Shown here piece by piece: positions 35,654 through 45,046 of a stretch of 64,000 nt of DNA (the stretch's first letter is position 1; every line of letters begins with the position of its first letter). Below the pieces are notes generated by a model. That model worked only from the letters and a program-made list of their open reading frames with translations. It had not been told where the DNA came from and ran no database searches. Position numbers and translations under genes: made by a program. The stretch comes from Leptospira ilyithenensis (GTDB lineage: Bacteria; Spirochaetota; Leptospiria; Leptospirales; Leptospiraceae). The DNA is taken from contig NZ_RQHV01000042.1 of NCBI RefSeq assembly GCF_004771005.1, positions 314,207 to 378,206 of the forward strand, read 5' to 3'.

Positions 35654-36610
35654 TTAAATAGTAAGGAAGCCTTCTAAAGTTTCAGCCAGTGCTTCCAATC
35701 CTTCTGCTGTTGCGGAAGCAGTCGGGTCTGCTTTAGCTGATATACTTCCGAAATCCACTTCCGTTTCCAGACTTATGGATTCTAAAAATAATTTGGATAT
35801 GCGAACAATTGCCCAAGCAAGTCCGAATCCAAGTGTGAAAAGTACAATTGCATAAGCAACGATAATGTTGAGGAATACTTTACCGCCTGTAAGGTCGGAT
35901 TGAAACTTTTTTCCCTGAAAAGATCTATGATTCCAAATGTAATTTTGTAAATCGGCAAGAAACCAGGAAGAATAAATTCCGAAAGTGATGATAGAAAGAA
36001 AGAAACCCTTCAAATAGATAAAGAAAATCTCTTTTCCGTCTACTTGGAATCCAAAGTTTGCATTTCCGTAACGGGTTTTGCTTGCTATGTAGGCTTCTTT
36101 TTCAGCATAGAACCAAGGATAATAAATTCCTAAAGTAACAATAGTTAATAGTCCACCCTTTAGATAAATTTTTGCAAGTTCCAAACCTTTTCCGTCAAAT
36201 CCGAATCTAAGATTGCGGAAACCGGTTCTTGAAGTGAGATATTTTCTACTTCCGACAATCACGAATGGAAAGACCCCGAGGAAAAATGCGGCGAGCAAGA
36301 TGGGAGGTATGATTTGTGCGAGTGTAAGACTGATCATACCTAAAATTTTTCCAAGGATTTGAAGGACGATTCCGCCAACTACCAGGATTGCCAAAGCTTT
36401 TAAAAAACCGATGAATCTTTCCTTGCCTGTTCCGTGAAAAGAGAACCTTTCTCCTGCCCACTCGGTGTTTTCAGCCATAAACTTTTGGGTATTGGCCTTT
36501 GCCCAAAAAGTATAAATACCTAAGGTGACTACAGTCAGAAATCCATTCTTCAGCAAGAGCATAAAAAGCGCCCCCCCTGTAGCATGATAAGTAAATCTTT
36601 TATTGTCCAT
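35654..36610 (-). CDS. DUF898/YjgN-family membrane protein
   Basis: A 318-residue membrane protein with repeated blocks of the YjgN/DUF898 pattern: F.GTG.E..F..L.....TI.TLGIY..WF.A, seen three times (near 8-45, 155-190, 200-240). About six to eight helices. The family is widespread and of unknown function. The fixed pairing here with an M48 protease is also seen in other bacteria. It begins an operon, and 309 bases precede its start. Confidence 0.85.
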   Translation of the reverse strand: MDNKRFTYHATGGALFMLLLKNGFLTVVTLGIYTFWAKANTQKFMAENTEWAGERFSFHGTGKERFIGFLKALAILVVGGIVLQILGKILGMISLTLAQIIPPILLAAFFLGVFPFVIVGSRKYLTSRTGFRNLRFGFDGKGLELAKIYLKGGLLTIVTLGIYYPWFYAEKEAYIASKTRYGNANFGFQVDGKEIFFIYLKGFFLSIITFGIYSSWFLADLQNYIWNHRSFQGKKFQSDLTGGKVFLNIIVAYAIVLFTLGFGLAWAIVRISKLFLESISLETEVDFGSISAKADPTASATAEGLEALAETLEGFLTI

Positions 36611-36958
36611 CAGTGACCTGCCTATAGAATTCTTGTGGGACTAATTGAACTCTAAGTCCCTGAAAAGGTAAAGAAAAATATTGACTGAAATAAATAAATA
36701 TTTTGGCTAACTATAGTTTGTTGAAGATTCACTGATTTATAAATTACTAATATGCTATTGGGAAATGAACTAGGTTCAAAATAAAATCTTCCTGAACGGG
36801 ATTCAGGTGAGGCTAAATTTCTAGAAATAAGTAAGGGTTTGCCCTTTTCAAGGGAGATTTTAAATTAGTGTCAGCACTATAAAATAGATAACTTATTTTC
36901 AGATTTCGGATGATTTTCGATGTCTAAATTAAGTGACCGAGAGTCAGGATTTCCACAT
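36611..36958. other. Intergenic region with hairpins upstream of a small secreted protein
   Basis: These 348 bases between two divergent starts hold no gene. CCTGAA-CGGGA-TTCAGG (36791-36807) is a perfect inverted repeat. AAGGG (36833-36837), CCCTT (36842-36846) and AAGGG (36850-36854) can form either of two short hairpins. TATAAA (36878-36883) is a possible -10 box but has no clear -35. An in-frame ATG at 36920 would extend the next gene but spoils its signal peptide. Confidence 0.5.
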
Positions 36959-37243
36959 ATGTTTTCAAAAGTTTTTTTCTCATTAGGATTTATCCTTCTG
37001 ATTTCCGCTTCCTTATTTTCGCAGTCAGAATTGCCTCCGACAGCCGGGGACTTAAAAGGACAGGATCGTTCCGTCATCCAACCTCCCGAGAGGAAAGAAA
37101 AGAAGGGCTGTTGCAAAATAAAATATCCGGCGGGAGGTTACGATTTTTTTCTCGCTACCGAGGAAGCTTGTCGCAGTAGTTTATATTTTGATAGGTATTT
37201 AGGAGAAAACAATACATTATGCCTTCGTTGGGAAGAGGATTAG
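36959..37243 (+). CDS. Small secreted cysteine-containing protein
   Basis: A 94-residue product from the ATG at 36959, which starts a clean signal peptide (MFSKVFFSLGFILLISASLFSQ). The mature part has a Pro-rich linker, then GCCKIKYPAGGYDFF with two adjacent cysteines and two more near the end (ACRSS, TLCLRW), suggesting two disulfides. I recognise no family. It overlaps the patatin gene by 25 bases, so the two are linked. An ATG at 36920 is in frame but gives an N-terminal extension before the signal. Confidence 0.6.
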   Translation: MFSKVFFSLGFILLISASLFSQSELPPTAGDLKGQDRSVIQPPERKEKKGCCKIKYPAGGYDFFLATEEACRSSLYFDRYLGENNTLCLRWEED

Positions 37244-38208
37244 ATTTGCCTAACTTCACTGAGGTGAAGGACCAGCTACTACAGACCATCAATCGCTTTA
37301 TTCCTTTATATGAGGTTTCTTTGGCCATCGCGGGTGGAGGTTGCAAGGCTCTTTACGGTTTAGGAGTAGGAAGAGTTTTGCGAGAGTGGGGAGTTCGGTT
37401 CAATGAAGTATCCGGAGTTTCGGCAGGAGCCGCAATGGCACTTTGTATTCTCTCCGAATCCGAAGATGAAACAGTTGAGTATTTTGAAGAAATCACGCGC
37501 CGCAATTCCAGTAATTTTCATTTTTCCAATCTATTGAGAGGAGAACCGACTTTTCCTCATGAAGAAATGTATCGAAGAGGCATTCGTTTTGGGCTGCGAT
37601 TTGATCGTATTCTTGCTTCCGGTGCAAAGGTGTTCATTCATACGGTTCGAGCTTACCCTCAGGAAAATTCCCTTAAAAATAAATTTCGCCTAGCAAGGCT
37701 TATCAGTGAAACGGGAAGAGCGTTTTTACTGGATGATAGGGATCGCAGTGAAGGCAAGTCTGCAAATAGGATTTCGGAAATTGTAAAAAAATGGAAAATG
37801 CAAGATGTATATTTTACGGAAAAAGATTTTCATAATCCGGAAGTCATTGAACAATTTATTCTAAACTCTTCTTCTATACCTCCGATTGTGGACTTTCAGT
37901 CAGTAAACGGAGAATACTATTTGGATGGAGGGCTCACCAACAATCTAGTGATTGAAAAATTTTCTTCGGGAGCAAAGATCATAGGCATTCACTACGAGTC
38001 TTCAACCATAGTAGACAAAGATACTGAGATTTTAAAAAAAACTTATTTGATGCGGCCTTCCCGACCTTTGACAATCACTTCCTTCGATTATACGAATCCA
38101 GCTGGCTTAAGAGATACTTTCGAATTGGGCAAAGCAGATGCCAGGGCGCAAAAACATCAGATTTTGGAATTTTTGCAAAGAGATGCCAGTTCCTTTATGC
38201 CGATTTGA
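37219..38208 (+). CDS. Patatin-like phospholipase
   Basis: A 329-residue protein with the patatin catalytic layout: oxyanion loop AGGGCKALYG (about 37-46), nucleophile elbow GVSAGA (about 70-75), and the dyad aspartate in LDGGLTNN (about 238). It hydrolyses acyl lipids, probably phospholipids. No signal peptide is seen, so it is cytoplasmic or peripheral. It overlaps the small secreted gene upstream by 25 bases and converges on the aminotransferase with a 52-base overlap, an unusually long tail-to-tail overlap. Confidence 0.93.
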   Translation: MPSLGRGLDLPNFTEVKDQLLQTINRFIPLYEVSLAIAGGGCKALYGLGVGRVLREWGVRFNEVSGVSAGAAMALCILSESEDETVEYFEEITRRNSSNFHFSNLLRGEPTFPHEEMYRRGIRFGLRFDRILASGAKVFIHTVRAYPQENSLKNKFRLARLISETGRAFLLDDRDRSEGKSANRISEIVKKWKMQDVYFTEKDFHNPEVIEQFILNSSSIPPIVDFQSVNGEYYLDGGLTNNLVIEKFSSGAKIIGIHYESSTIVDKDTEILKKTYLMRPSRPLTITSFDYTNPAGLRDTFELGKADARAQKHQILEFLQRDASSFMPI

Positions 38209-39392
38209 AATTGGTCTTCCGGAACAATCAGACTGACAACCAAAACAGTTCTATCTTCGGGAAAGCCGAACCAGTTTCCTGGATGCATGTAAATATTACT
38301 TTCGCTTAAAGTTTGTTCGGCGAACTCTTCGTCGGACAATTTCGAATTTTTAATTTCAACCATTCCATACCAGCCAGCTTTCCCGTGGGTCCAATGAGCA
38401 GACTGCCCGTTTGCCGTATTATTTTCCTCAGGCTCAAAACAGTTTTTCGCAAATTTCAAGTTTCGCCTAACTCTGCTTAATATTTTATTCTGGATCATTG
38501 ACTTCCAGGAAAATAAATCGTTCAATGTATATTGGATCGGAGTATTTACGGAAAGAAACGTATCTGCGATGATCTCCAAGCCGCTGAGGGATTTTTCCCT
38601 GAAATCGGCATCTCCTTGTACATGGATCCAACTCAGTTTCATTTGCGGCAAAGCCAACATTTTAGAGATTCCATTTAGCACAAAGAATGGTGCTTTGGAA
38701 GTATTGGGATAATAGTTCAATTCCTGCACTTTATTTTCTTCGAAGATATAGGAGGCAAAGACTTCATCCAAAATCAAAGGGATTCCTTTCTGTTCCGACC
38801 ATGAAAACCATTCTTGCCAATCCCTTTCTTTCAAAATCGAACCTGTGGGGTTGGAAGGAGAAACAAGCAATACTGCCTTTGTGGAAGGTTTCAATTTCTT
38901 TTGCATAAGAGCAAGGGAATACTCCCAGGACTTTTCGGACTCATCCCAAAGAAGGTCGTATTCATTTACTTCTACGTTTTCCAGTTCTCCCAAAAAATGA
39001 AATAACGGATAACCGGGAGCCGGAACTAAAATTTCATCTCCCGGATTGCAAAGCAGTTTGAATAAAAAACTATAGGCTTCGGATGTACTTGATGTCAGAA
39101 CCAAATCATTCGGATTGAGTTCCGATCCTCTTATTCGATAATCCTTTGCAATCGCATTACGTGCTGTTAGAAGACCTTGGGGATTGGGGTCGTAGATGGA
39201 AAAAGGTTCTTTTTCCAAGCTATGGGAAAAAACGTCGGAAGGAAAATCCAATCCTACCTGAGTCGGATTGGAAATTGTAAGATCGATGATATGGGTTTTG
39301 TTTTTTTCTTTTTCCTTTTTGATTCGGGACAAAAGATTCTCTTCTTCTCCCAGTCCCAGATCATTGATTTTTTTAGAAAAAGAAACTTTCAT
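38157..39392 (-). CDS. Class I/II PLP-dependent aminotransferase
   Basis: A 411-residue fold-type I aminotransferase: VSPSNPTGSI with the substrate-side Asn, ILDEVFASY with the pyridine-N Asp, and NGISKMLALPQMKLSW, whose lysine forms the PLP Schiff base. A C-terminal arginine region VVSLIVPED is present. It transfers amino groups between amino and keto acids; the specificity is unclear (aspartate/aromatic/other). Five bases separate it from the SDR upstream, indicating cotranscription. Confidence 0.9.
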   Translation of the reverse strand: MKVSFSKKINDLGLGEEENLLSRIKKEKEKNKTHIIDLTISNPTQVGLDFPSDVFSHSLEKEPFSIYDPNPQGLLTARNAIAKDYRIRGSELNPNDLVLTSSTSEAYSFLFKLLCNPGDEILVPAPGYPLFHFLGELENVEVNEYDLLWDESEKSWEYSLALMQKKLKPSTKAVLLVSPSNPTGSILKERDWQEWFSWSEQKGIPLILDEVFASYIFEENKVQELNYYPNTSKAPFFVLNGISKMLALPQMKLSWIHVQGDADFREKSLSGLEIIADTFLSVNTPIQYTLNDLFSWKSMIQNKILSRVRRNLKFAKNCFEPEENNTANGQSAHWTHGKAGWYGMVEIKNSKLSDEEFAEQTLSESNIYMHPGNWFGFPEDRTVLVVSLIVPEDQFQIGIKELASLCKNSKI

Positions 39393-39397
39393 GGCGG

Positions 39398-40180
39398 TTA
39401 CTTTTTAATATAATTCAAACCTTTTGCAATTTTACGAATCATAAATCTGGGCGAAATACGAATTGATTGTGCCAAAAGAAAGTTCAAGAGTCCCGCAATC
39501 TTTACCACCTGTCCCTTTTTCAAAGCCTTGTACCCTTGTTTGGCAACAGTTTTGGAATCCATTGTCAGGATGGGATTGGAGGCAAGTTTGCTTTCATTCA
39601 TATCCGCACTATTGAAAAATTCCGTTCTGGTAGGACCTGGACAAAGCGTTGACACCTTGATTCCGTATTGGCTTACTTCTTCCGCGATTCCTTCCGAAAA
39701 AGAAAGCACATATGCCTTGGACGCATAATATCCGCTCATGTAAGGTCCGGGTTGGAAAGCAGCAGTCGATGCAATGTTCAGAATTTCGCCTGACTTTCGT
39801 TTGATCATCTCAGGTAAAACAAGATGAGTGAGTTCTACCAAGGTAACCACATTCAATTGAAGCAACTCGGTTTCTTTAACAAGTTCATTTTCAGCAAATG
39901 CACCGTTTAACCCGATCCCTGCATTATTTACCAAACTATCTATGTTTAGGTTTTTCTTTTTGATTTCTCCGAAGAGCTCTTTCGCGGAACCTGGAAGGGA
40001 AAGATCCTTTACGGATACATGGGATTCCTGTCCGTATTTGATTTTGATTTCATTTTTTAAGGACTCCAATTTCCCTTTGTTACGAGCGACAAGGATCAAA
40101 GAATATCCGTCTTTTGCAAAAAGTTCTGCAAAATCCTTTCCTAAACCTGTGGACGCTCCAGTGATTAAAACTGTTTTCAT
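39398..40180 (-). CDS. Short-chain dehydrogenase
   Basis: A 260-residue classical SDR of the DltE/YqjQ-like type: TGASTGLG, NNAGIG, LNIASTAAF (catalytic Ser) and YYASKAY (Tyr/Lys). The C-terminus has a hydrophobic helix followed by KK, suggesting membrane contact. The substrate is unknown. It precedes the aminotransferase by five bases and is divergent from the MFS gene with 117 bases between starts. Confidence 0.93.
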   Translation of the reverse strand: MKTVLITGASTGLGKDFAELFAKDGYSLILVARNKGKLESLKNEIKIKYGQESHVSVKDLSLPGSAKELFGEIKKKNLNIDSLVNNAGIGLNGAFAENELVKETELLQLNVVTLVELTHLVLPEMIKRKSGEILNIASTAAFQPGPYMSGYYASKAYVLSFSEGIAEEVSQYGIKVSTLCPGPTRTEFFNSADMNESKLASNPILTMDSKTVAKQGYKALKKGQVVKIAGLLNFLLAQSIRISPRFMIRKIAKGLNYIKK

Positions 40181-40297
40181 TTCTCTTTCCCCGGGGTTAA
40201 GTTCCCGTGTTTATATTTTAATTTAGACAAGTTTCGGGCAATTAATTCCGAAAATGAAGTTTCTTTCTGACTACCTGGTCCAGAATGGCATTATCTT

Positions 40298-41551
40298 ATG
40301 GAAAAAGATCTTCTTAATCCTGACCATCATCCTCTCCATACTATCCAAAAAGAAAAAGCGATCATCTTTATCTTGGCCGCTCTTCAATTTTTACACATAC
40401 TGGACTTTGTTATTATGATGCCCCTTGGACCCGTATTTAAGGAAAGCTTCAAAATCACCGCGTCCCAATTCGGACTACTTGTCGCCTCTTATACACTGAG
40501 TGCAGGTTTTTTCGGATTGATAGGGACTTTCTTCTTAGATCGTTTTGATCGCAAACCCGCACTTTTGATTGTATACTTCGGATTCGCATTAGGTACGTTA
40601 CTTTGCGCATTTGCACCTACCTTCAATACTCTGATCATTGCTCGGGTTGTGGCAGGAGGATTCGGAGGTGCCATCGGAACTTTGGTATTATCCATCATCG
40701 GAGATATTATTCCTATTTTCCGCAGAGGGAAAGCAACGGGAATCGTGATGTCTGCATTTTCACTTGCTTCAGTGATCGGAATTCCCATAGGTTTGTCTCT
40801 TGCCAATAAATTCGGATGGCATAGTCCGTTTTTAGGACTTGCAGCTCTTAGTTTTCTATTATTGCCGATTGCCTACAAAGTGTTGCCGAACATTCGGGTG
40901 CATTTGGACAATAAGAACTTGGATGAATCCAAATGGGCATCCATTCGTGCGGTTTTTACCCGAAAGTCGCATTATTTTTCTTTTGCGTTCATGAGTATGC
41001 TTATGTTCGGCGGCTTCACTATCATTCCATTCCTTGCTCCCTTTTTGGTTTCCAACGTGGGAATGACAAAAGAACAACTTCCTTATCTTTATTTTTTCGG
41101 CGGGTTATTTACTTTTTTTACAAGCCGTTATATAGGAATCCTGTCCGACCGTTACGGAAAGTACAATACGTACGCCGTCCTTGCCATTCTTGCAGTGATT
41201 CCTGTTTCCATCATTACGACTTTAGGTAAAACTCCCTTAGCCGTTACATTGACCATTACAACTGTATTTATGATTATCGTTTCCGGACGTATGGTACCTG
41301 CATTTGCTCTTGTTACTTCTTCAGTAGAACCGAAGATCAGAGGGAGTTTTATGTCCTTCAATTCCGCGATCCAACAATTTGCTTCGGCTCTTGCTTCCAT
41401 TCTTGCCGGTTATATTTTAACCGAAGAAACAGGCGGAGAGCTTGTAAATTTTGAAATCGTAGGGATGATTGCGGTTTTCTGTTTGTTATTTAGCGTTTAT
41501 CTGGCTTCGAAGATTACGATTCCGAGCGACGGACATGCTGTAAAAAGGTAA
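40298..41551 (+). CDS. MFS transporter
   Basis: A 417-residue protein with 12 predicted membrane helices and the MFS loop motif LDRFDRKPAL between helices 2 and 3 (a variant of G-x3-D/R-x-G-R-R). The pattern matches the drug/sugar efflux (AraJ/DHA1) branch. It exports an unknown small molecule by proton exchange. It is a single-gene unit; 3' of it a stem-loop separates it from the convergent hypothetical gene. Confidence 0.9.
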   Translation: MEKDLLNPDHHPLHTIQKEKAIIFILAALQFLHILDFVIMMPLGPVFKESFKITASQFGLLVASYTLSAGFFGLIGTFFLDRFDRKPALLIVYFGFALGTLLCAFAPTFNTLIIARVVAGGFGGAIGTLVLSIIGDIIPIFRRGKATGIVMSAFSLASVIGIPIGLSLANKFGWHSPFLGLAALSFLLLPIAYKVLPNIRVHLDNKNLDESKWASIRAVFTRKSHYFSFAFMSMLMFGGFTIIPFLAPFLVSNVGMTKEQLPYLYFFGGLFTFFTSRYIGILSDRYGKYNTYAVLAILAVIPVSIITTLGKTPLAVTLTITTVFMIIVSGRMVPAFALVTSSVEPKIRGSFMSFNSAIQQFASALASILAGYILTEETGGELVNFEIVGMIAVFCLLFSVYLASKITIPSDGHAVKR

Positions 41552-41555
41552 GATT

Positions 41556-41590
41556 GAAATCGATTATCATTACCTGATGATTTCGATTTT
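41556..41590. terminator. Possible bidirectional terminator
   Basis: A stem formed by AAATCGATTATCAT and ATGATTTCGATTT, with a small bulge and a short loop, then a T run on the plus strand. It lies between the convergent MFS and hypothetical genes and reaches into the 3' end of the latter. Confidence 0.3.
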
Positions 41591-42544
41591 TAAGGCTTTC
41601 AGAATATCCAGATTTCCTTTTTCCAGAAAGGACAAAACCAAATCTTTTTGAGAGGCAGATAACATCTGTCTCTCTTGCAATTGGTTGAGTATTTCATTTG
41701 CAGAACCCAGTTCCAATCCGTTTAATTCCGAATAAATGTACTGAATGTTCAGATCGATTCTATTTTTGCTGATGTAGTCAATCAGTCTTTCACTAAGATC
41801 CAAGATCTGTTCCTGTCTTCTGATCAGAATTTCCATCGTGGATAAAACGATAGAGATCTCCATATCGTCTGCAAACAAAGCAAGCATATGATCGTAGATT
41901 TTGGGAGATTGAATCGGCAATTCGTAGATAGCATCACCTAATGCCCGATAAAGAATTTTCTCTTCTTCAGGAGAAAAGCCTGTATAATCTCTTATATCGG
42001 ATACGATGATGGAAGGAAGGATTACTAAAAATTGACAGGCGAGTTCAGGTTCATTAGATTCACGAACCAAATAAACAATTACATTGCATATCTTTTGAAA
42101 ATTCAAATAAGTCCAATAACGATAACTTTTGACTTTAAATATATTTTTGTCGCGTTTTTCCTTATTCATACTCTCCCGAATGGCAAGGAAAGTATAATAA
42201 TCCGTTCTAAACAGATTTGCAAGCGTTTTGGCTGAAAAAGACTCTATGATTTCTTTTACAACTTGGGGCTCGCTGATATAAAGAAAATAAGAGACTAACT
42301 CTTGATTCTGTTGTGATTCGGAAAGAAACTCTTCCAGAATTTTATAATGTGCTTGGTAAAAGGCGGAAATTCCGACATTGAATGTTACTTTGTTTTCCGA
42401 AAAGAAAACTAACTTCTCTTTTGCGAGACAATTTGTTTCTCTCCGGCCAAGCAAAGTATTTCCGCCGTAAATCTGTTTGCAGTTATTTGGACAGGCTTCA
42501 TGAACGGATCTATCCAAAAAACACTTTCTTATATTTGAATCCAT
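41570..42544 (-). CDS. Hypothetical protein with N-terminal Cys cluster
   Basis: A 324-residue helical protein from the ATG at 42544; a TTG at 42550 sits directly on the stop of the upstream gene. Near the N-terminus it has several cysteines (KCFLD, ACPNNCKQ, NCLAK), a possible metal site. The rest is repeated helical pairs resembling TPR/HEAT-like solenoid and a C-terminal segment similar to anti-anti-sigma regulators only in composition. I do not recognise a family. It follows the lipoprotein gene by seven bases, so is probably in the same transcript. Confidence 0.65.
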   Translation of the reverse strand: MDSNIRKCFLDRSVHEACPNNCKQIYGGNTLLGRRETNCLAKEKLVFFSENKVTFNVGISAFYQAHYKILEEFLSESQQNQELVSYFLYISEPQVVKEIIESFSAKTLANLFRTDYYTFLAIRESMNKEKRDKNIFKVKSYRYWTYLNFQKICNVIVYLVRESNEPELACQFLVILPSIIVSDIRDYTGFSPEEEKILYRALGDAIYELPIQSPKIYDHMLALFADDMEISIVLSTMEILIRRQEQILDLSERLIDYISKNRIDLNIQYIYSELNGLELGSANEILNQLQERQMLSASQKDLVLSFLEKGNLDILKALKIEIIR

Positions 42545-42550
42545 GAACAA

Positions 42551-43015
42551 TTAGGGCAACATTTCTCCACAAGCTCTCATTTCAGGTGCATAAGGATTTT
42601 GAACTAATTTGCCTTTTGCGACCCAGTACTTTTCCACCATTGGACAATAAAACTGATTAAAATTTTCCAATGCCGGAATCGCTTTTTTTATATCGGTAAG
42701 AACCAGTGCAATTTGAGAGAGATTTTCGAAAGAGGCATCCAAATCTTTGGGATTTTTAGGAAAATTTCCTTCTATTTTCGACTTCCATTCCAGCAAACGA
42801 GGGTGAGTTGAACTTGCCAGAGAATCCAAAGCGGATTTGAATTCAACCAAAGAAAGAGATGGGGAATCTAATAACAATCCCTCATGCAATTTTTGATTTG
42901 CTTCGAATAATTTCGAAACAAGAGAGATATCTTTCTCTGAATATGGCACTTCGGCAGGCTTACATTGACCAAGGAAGAAAATGCTCACGAGTGTGAGAGA
43001 AATAAAAAGCTTCAT
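42551..43015 (-). CDS. Putative lipoprotein
   Basis: A 154-residue protein with a lipoprotein signal ending in FFLGQC (Cys18). The mature part is helical and contains two C-terminal cysteines (FYCPM, RACGE). No known family is recognised. It is the first gene of a two-gene unit with the downstream hypothetical gene and is divergent from the VOC gene, with 148 bases between starts. Confidence 0.7.
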   Translation of the reverse strand: MKLFISLTLVSIFFLGQCKPAEVPYSEKDISLVSKLFEANQKLHEGLLLDSPSLSLVEFKSALDSLASSTHPRLLEWKSKIEGNFPKNPKDLDASFENLSQIALVLTDIKKAIPALENFNQFYCPMVEKYWVAKGKLVQNPYAPEMRACGEMLP

Positions 43016-43163
43016 ATTTTAATACATTCCAAATTGGGGATAATCTCGGATTCAAATTTTTAACTAAAACAAGGTTAGTTAGAGTTTTCCACTTGCTTTT
43101 TTGTCGACAAAGCCAGTTTTTCAAGCATGATGACAGAAAAGTCAATCAAGGTTAAGAAATAGT

Positions 43164-43517
43164 ATGATCATCGTAGAAGGCATCGGCCATGTCAACATTC
43201 CAGTTACCCAGCTAGACGCTTCCATTGAGTTCTACCGGGAAATTTTCGATTTCGAAGTCGAGACCAAAAAAGACGCTGAGGCCATTCTTTCCTTGGATTC
43301 TTTTAAAATTAGACTGGTTAAATCCACCATCGCCCCGGATCAAACTCTGGCAGCACTTAGCTTTGTAATGGATGTGGATGATTTCACTGAGGCGATCACA
43401 GAATTGGAAGAAAAGAACGTAAAAATCGTTCGTGGTCCAGAAGGTACCGATTCAGGAGAAAGCTTAACTTTTGCCGACCCCAACCAAAATTTAATCGAGA
43501 TTTACTACGAAAACTAA
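43164..43517 (+). CDS. VOC-family protein (glyoxalase/epimerase-like)
   Basis: A 117-residue vicinal-oxygen-chelate domain. It starts GHVNIPVTQLDASIEFYRE, with the first metal ligand His, and ends ADPNQNLIEIYYEN, with the C-terminal Glu ligand. The size and layout fit methylmalonyl-CoA epimerase or glyoxalase I-like enzymes, but the substrate is not clear. It is a single-gene unit with a weak hairpin (CGTTAT/ATAACG) downstream. Confidence 0.85.
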   Translation: MIIVEGIGHVNIPVTQLDASIEFYREIFDFEVETKKDAEAILSLDSFKIRLVKSTIAPDQTLAALSFVMDVDDFTEAITELEEKNVKIVRGPEGTDSGESLTFADPNQNLIEIYYEN

Positions 43518-43561
43518 TTGAGTTGATTTTGTTCGTTATTTAACATAACGTTCCTCTTGGT

Positions 43562-45046
43562 ATGCCAGCCGTCCAAGAGGAAGAAAGAGAACTTCTCCAA
43601 ATTCAAGATTTTCGAAAAGGATACATCTACTTCCTTTCCAGCTTGCAAAGCCTTTCCGGCGCCTTCCTTCAATTCCTGACTTCCGGGAATATTTCGGAAG
43701 GAAATAAAAGGGACTTGCTCCCTCTTCGAAAGCTCTTGGACTCAGAGCTGAACAAAAGCCAAAAAAAGATCAAAGACATCATCATCAACTTGGATGAGAA
43801 ACACCTGTATCCTTATATGAAAAAGGAATACAATCGTTATTTCCCCGCAGGACTTGCGGATGAAGCCCGGAATGAATTCGTTCAATTTCATATTATATTC
43901 GAAATGCTTCGGAATTTTTATATCGAATCCAAGGTAAGCTGGGAAGAAATCAAAAAGGCAATTGAGTCTGCCAATTTTCATGAAAACGAATTTAGAAATG
44001 ACTCGCTTCTCGGATTCAGAGTCATTCCTGCGTTGGATCGATTGGTTTCTTTATCTATTTTTTTGAAACGTATGTCTCATGTTCTTCAAATTGAAAAACC
44101 GGAAACCATCTGGGAGCCCAGGGCCACCAAACCGAAGTTTAAGGAGAATGTAACTTATCGTTTGTCTTCTGTCTTTTCGGAAAGTCTATATCAGACTGAG
44201 TTCCAGGAAGTGATGACACATTCTCCTTTTCCGGAAGAACCTTTGGAGAAAAAACAATCTCCACCTGAAACCAAATCCCAAGAAATTCCGGAATCGAAAA
44301 AAACGACTCCGAGAAAAGAATCCATAGTCAATTACATACAAGCATATGGAAAGTATTCCTGGAATTCGGACCAGCATTACTTTTTTCGTTTTGAAACGGA
44401 TAAGTACAAGGAAGAAAAAGATTATTTCAAACAAACGATTAGTATGGACTTGCATATGGGAGCGGATGAACAAATTTTACGTTCCGAATTGATTCGCTCC
44501 CTAACGAGCCTGGAAAGAAAATCCAAATCGGCGGAAGAGTTGGAAAAAGATTATCTTAATTTTTTAGATCGTTTTTTCGATTTTTGTGAAAACATAATCA
44601 TGATGAATATCAATATTCCCAGCCAATTGAAATGGGTATTTTTATTTCATATCGGACCTTCCCATTTTTATATGATTGCAAAGAAATTTTTAACGGAAGT
44701 AAATACCGGGTTTTTGCATCTTCGATCGTTAGATGGTAAAAAAGTTTCCAGGGTTATCCCTACAGAAGTAGTTAAAAAAAACGTAATCGATTATTGGAAC
44801 CGGGTTGTACTGCCGAATGTGGGAGAAGAAAAGAACAATCTTGCCATATTGAAAAGGTTAAGCGAAGTCGTTGAAAATTGTTACAAAGAAGTTTCCGCAC
44901 ATACCATCCAATGTTACGAAGATCTGCCGTCAGAGATCAAAGCCTCCAAGCCAAGGGTTCAACTATTCAGGGAATATATGAATCAATGGATGGGTGCGGC
45001 AAACATCATTGTATTCAAACGGTTTGTAAAAAATAAATCTTTTTAG
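43562..45046 (+). CDS. Hypothetical large helical protein
   Basis: A 494-residue cytoplasmic protein with no signal or membrane segment. It has two helical halves (about 1-190 and 260-494) joined by a disordered Pro/Glu/Lys-rich linker around residues 215-255 (EKKQSPPETKSQEIPESKK). No recognised motif. The ATG at 43562 has no clear ribosome site. It overlaps the convergent TIG lipoprotein by four bases at the 3' end. Confidence 0.65.
   Translation: MPAVQEEERELLQIQDFRKGYIYFLSSLQSLSGAFLQFLTSGNISEGNKRDLLPLRKLLDSELNKSQKKIKDIIINLDEKHLYPYMKKEYNRYFPAGLADEARNEFVQFHIIFEMLRNFYIESKVSWEEIKKAIESANFHENEFRNDSLLGFRVIPALDRLVSLSIFLKRMSHVLQIEKPETIWEPRATKPKFKENVTYRLSSVFSESLYQTEFQEVMTHSPFPEEPLEKKQSPPETKSQEIPESKKTTPRKESIVNYIQAYGKYSWNSDQHYFFRFETDKYKEEKDYFKQTISMDLHMGADEQILRSELIRSLTSLERKSKSAEELEKDYLNFLDRFFDFCENIIMMNINIPSQLKWVFLFHIGPSHFYMIAKKFLTEVNTGFLHLRSLDGKKVSRVIPTEVVKKNVIDYWNRVVLPNVGEEKNNLAILKRLSEVVENCYKEVSAHTIQCYEDLPSEIKASKPRVQLFREYMNQWMGAANIIVFKRFVKNKSF

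Noticed and set aside
43518..43560. CGTTAT/ATAACG hairpin after the VOC gene as terminator
   Set aside because: Six A/T-rich base pairs and no clear T run; too weak to list as a feature.
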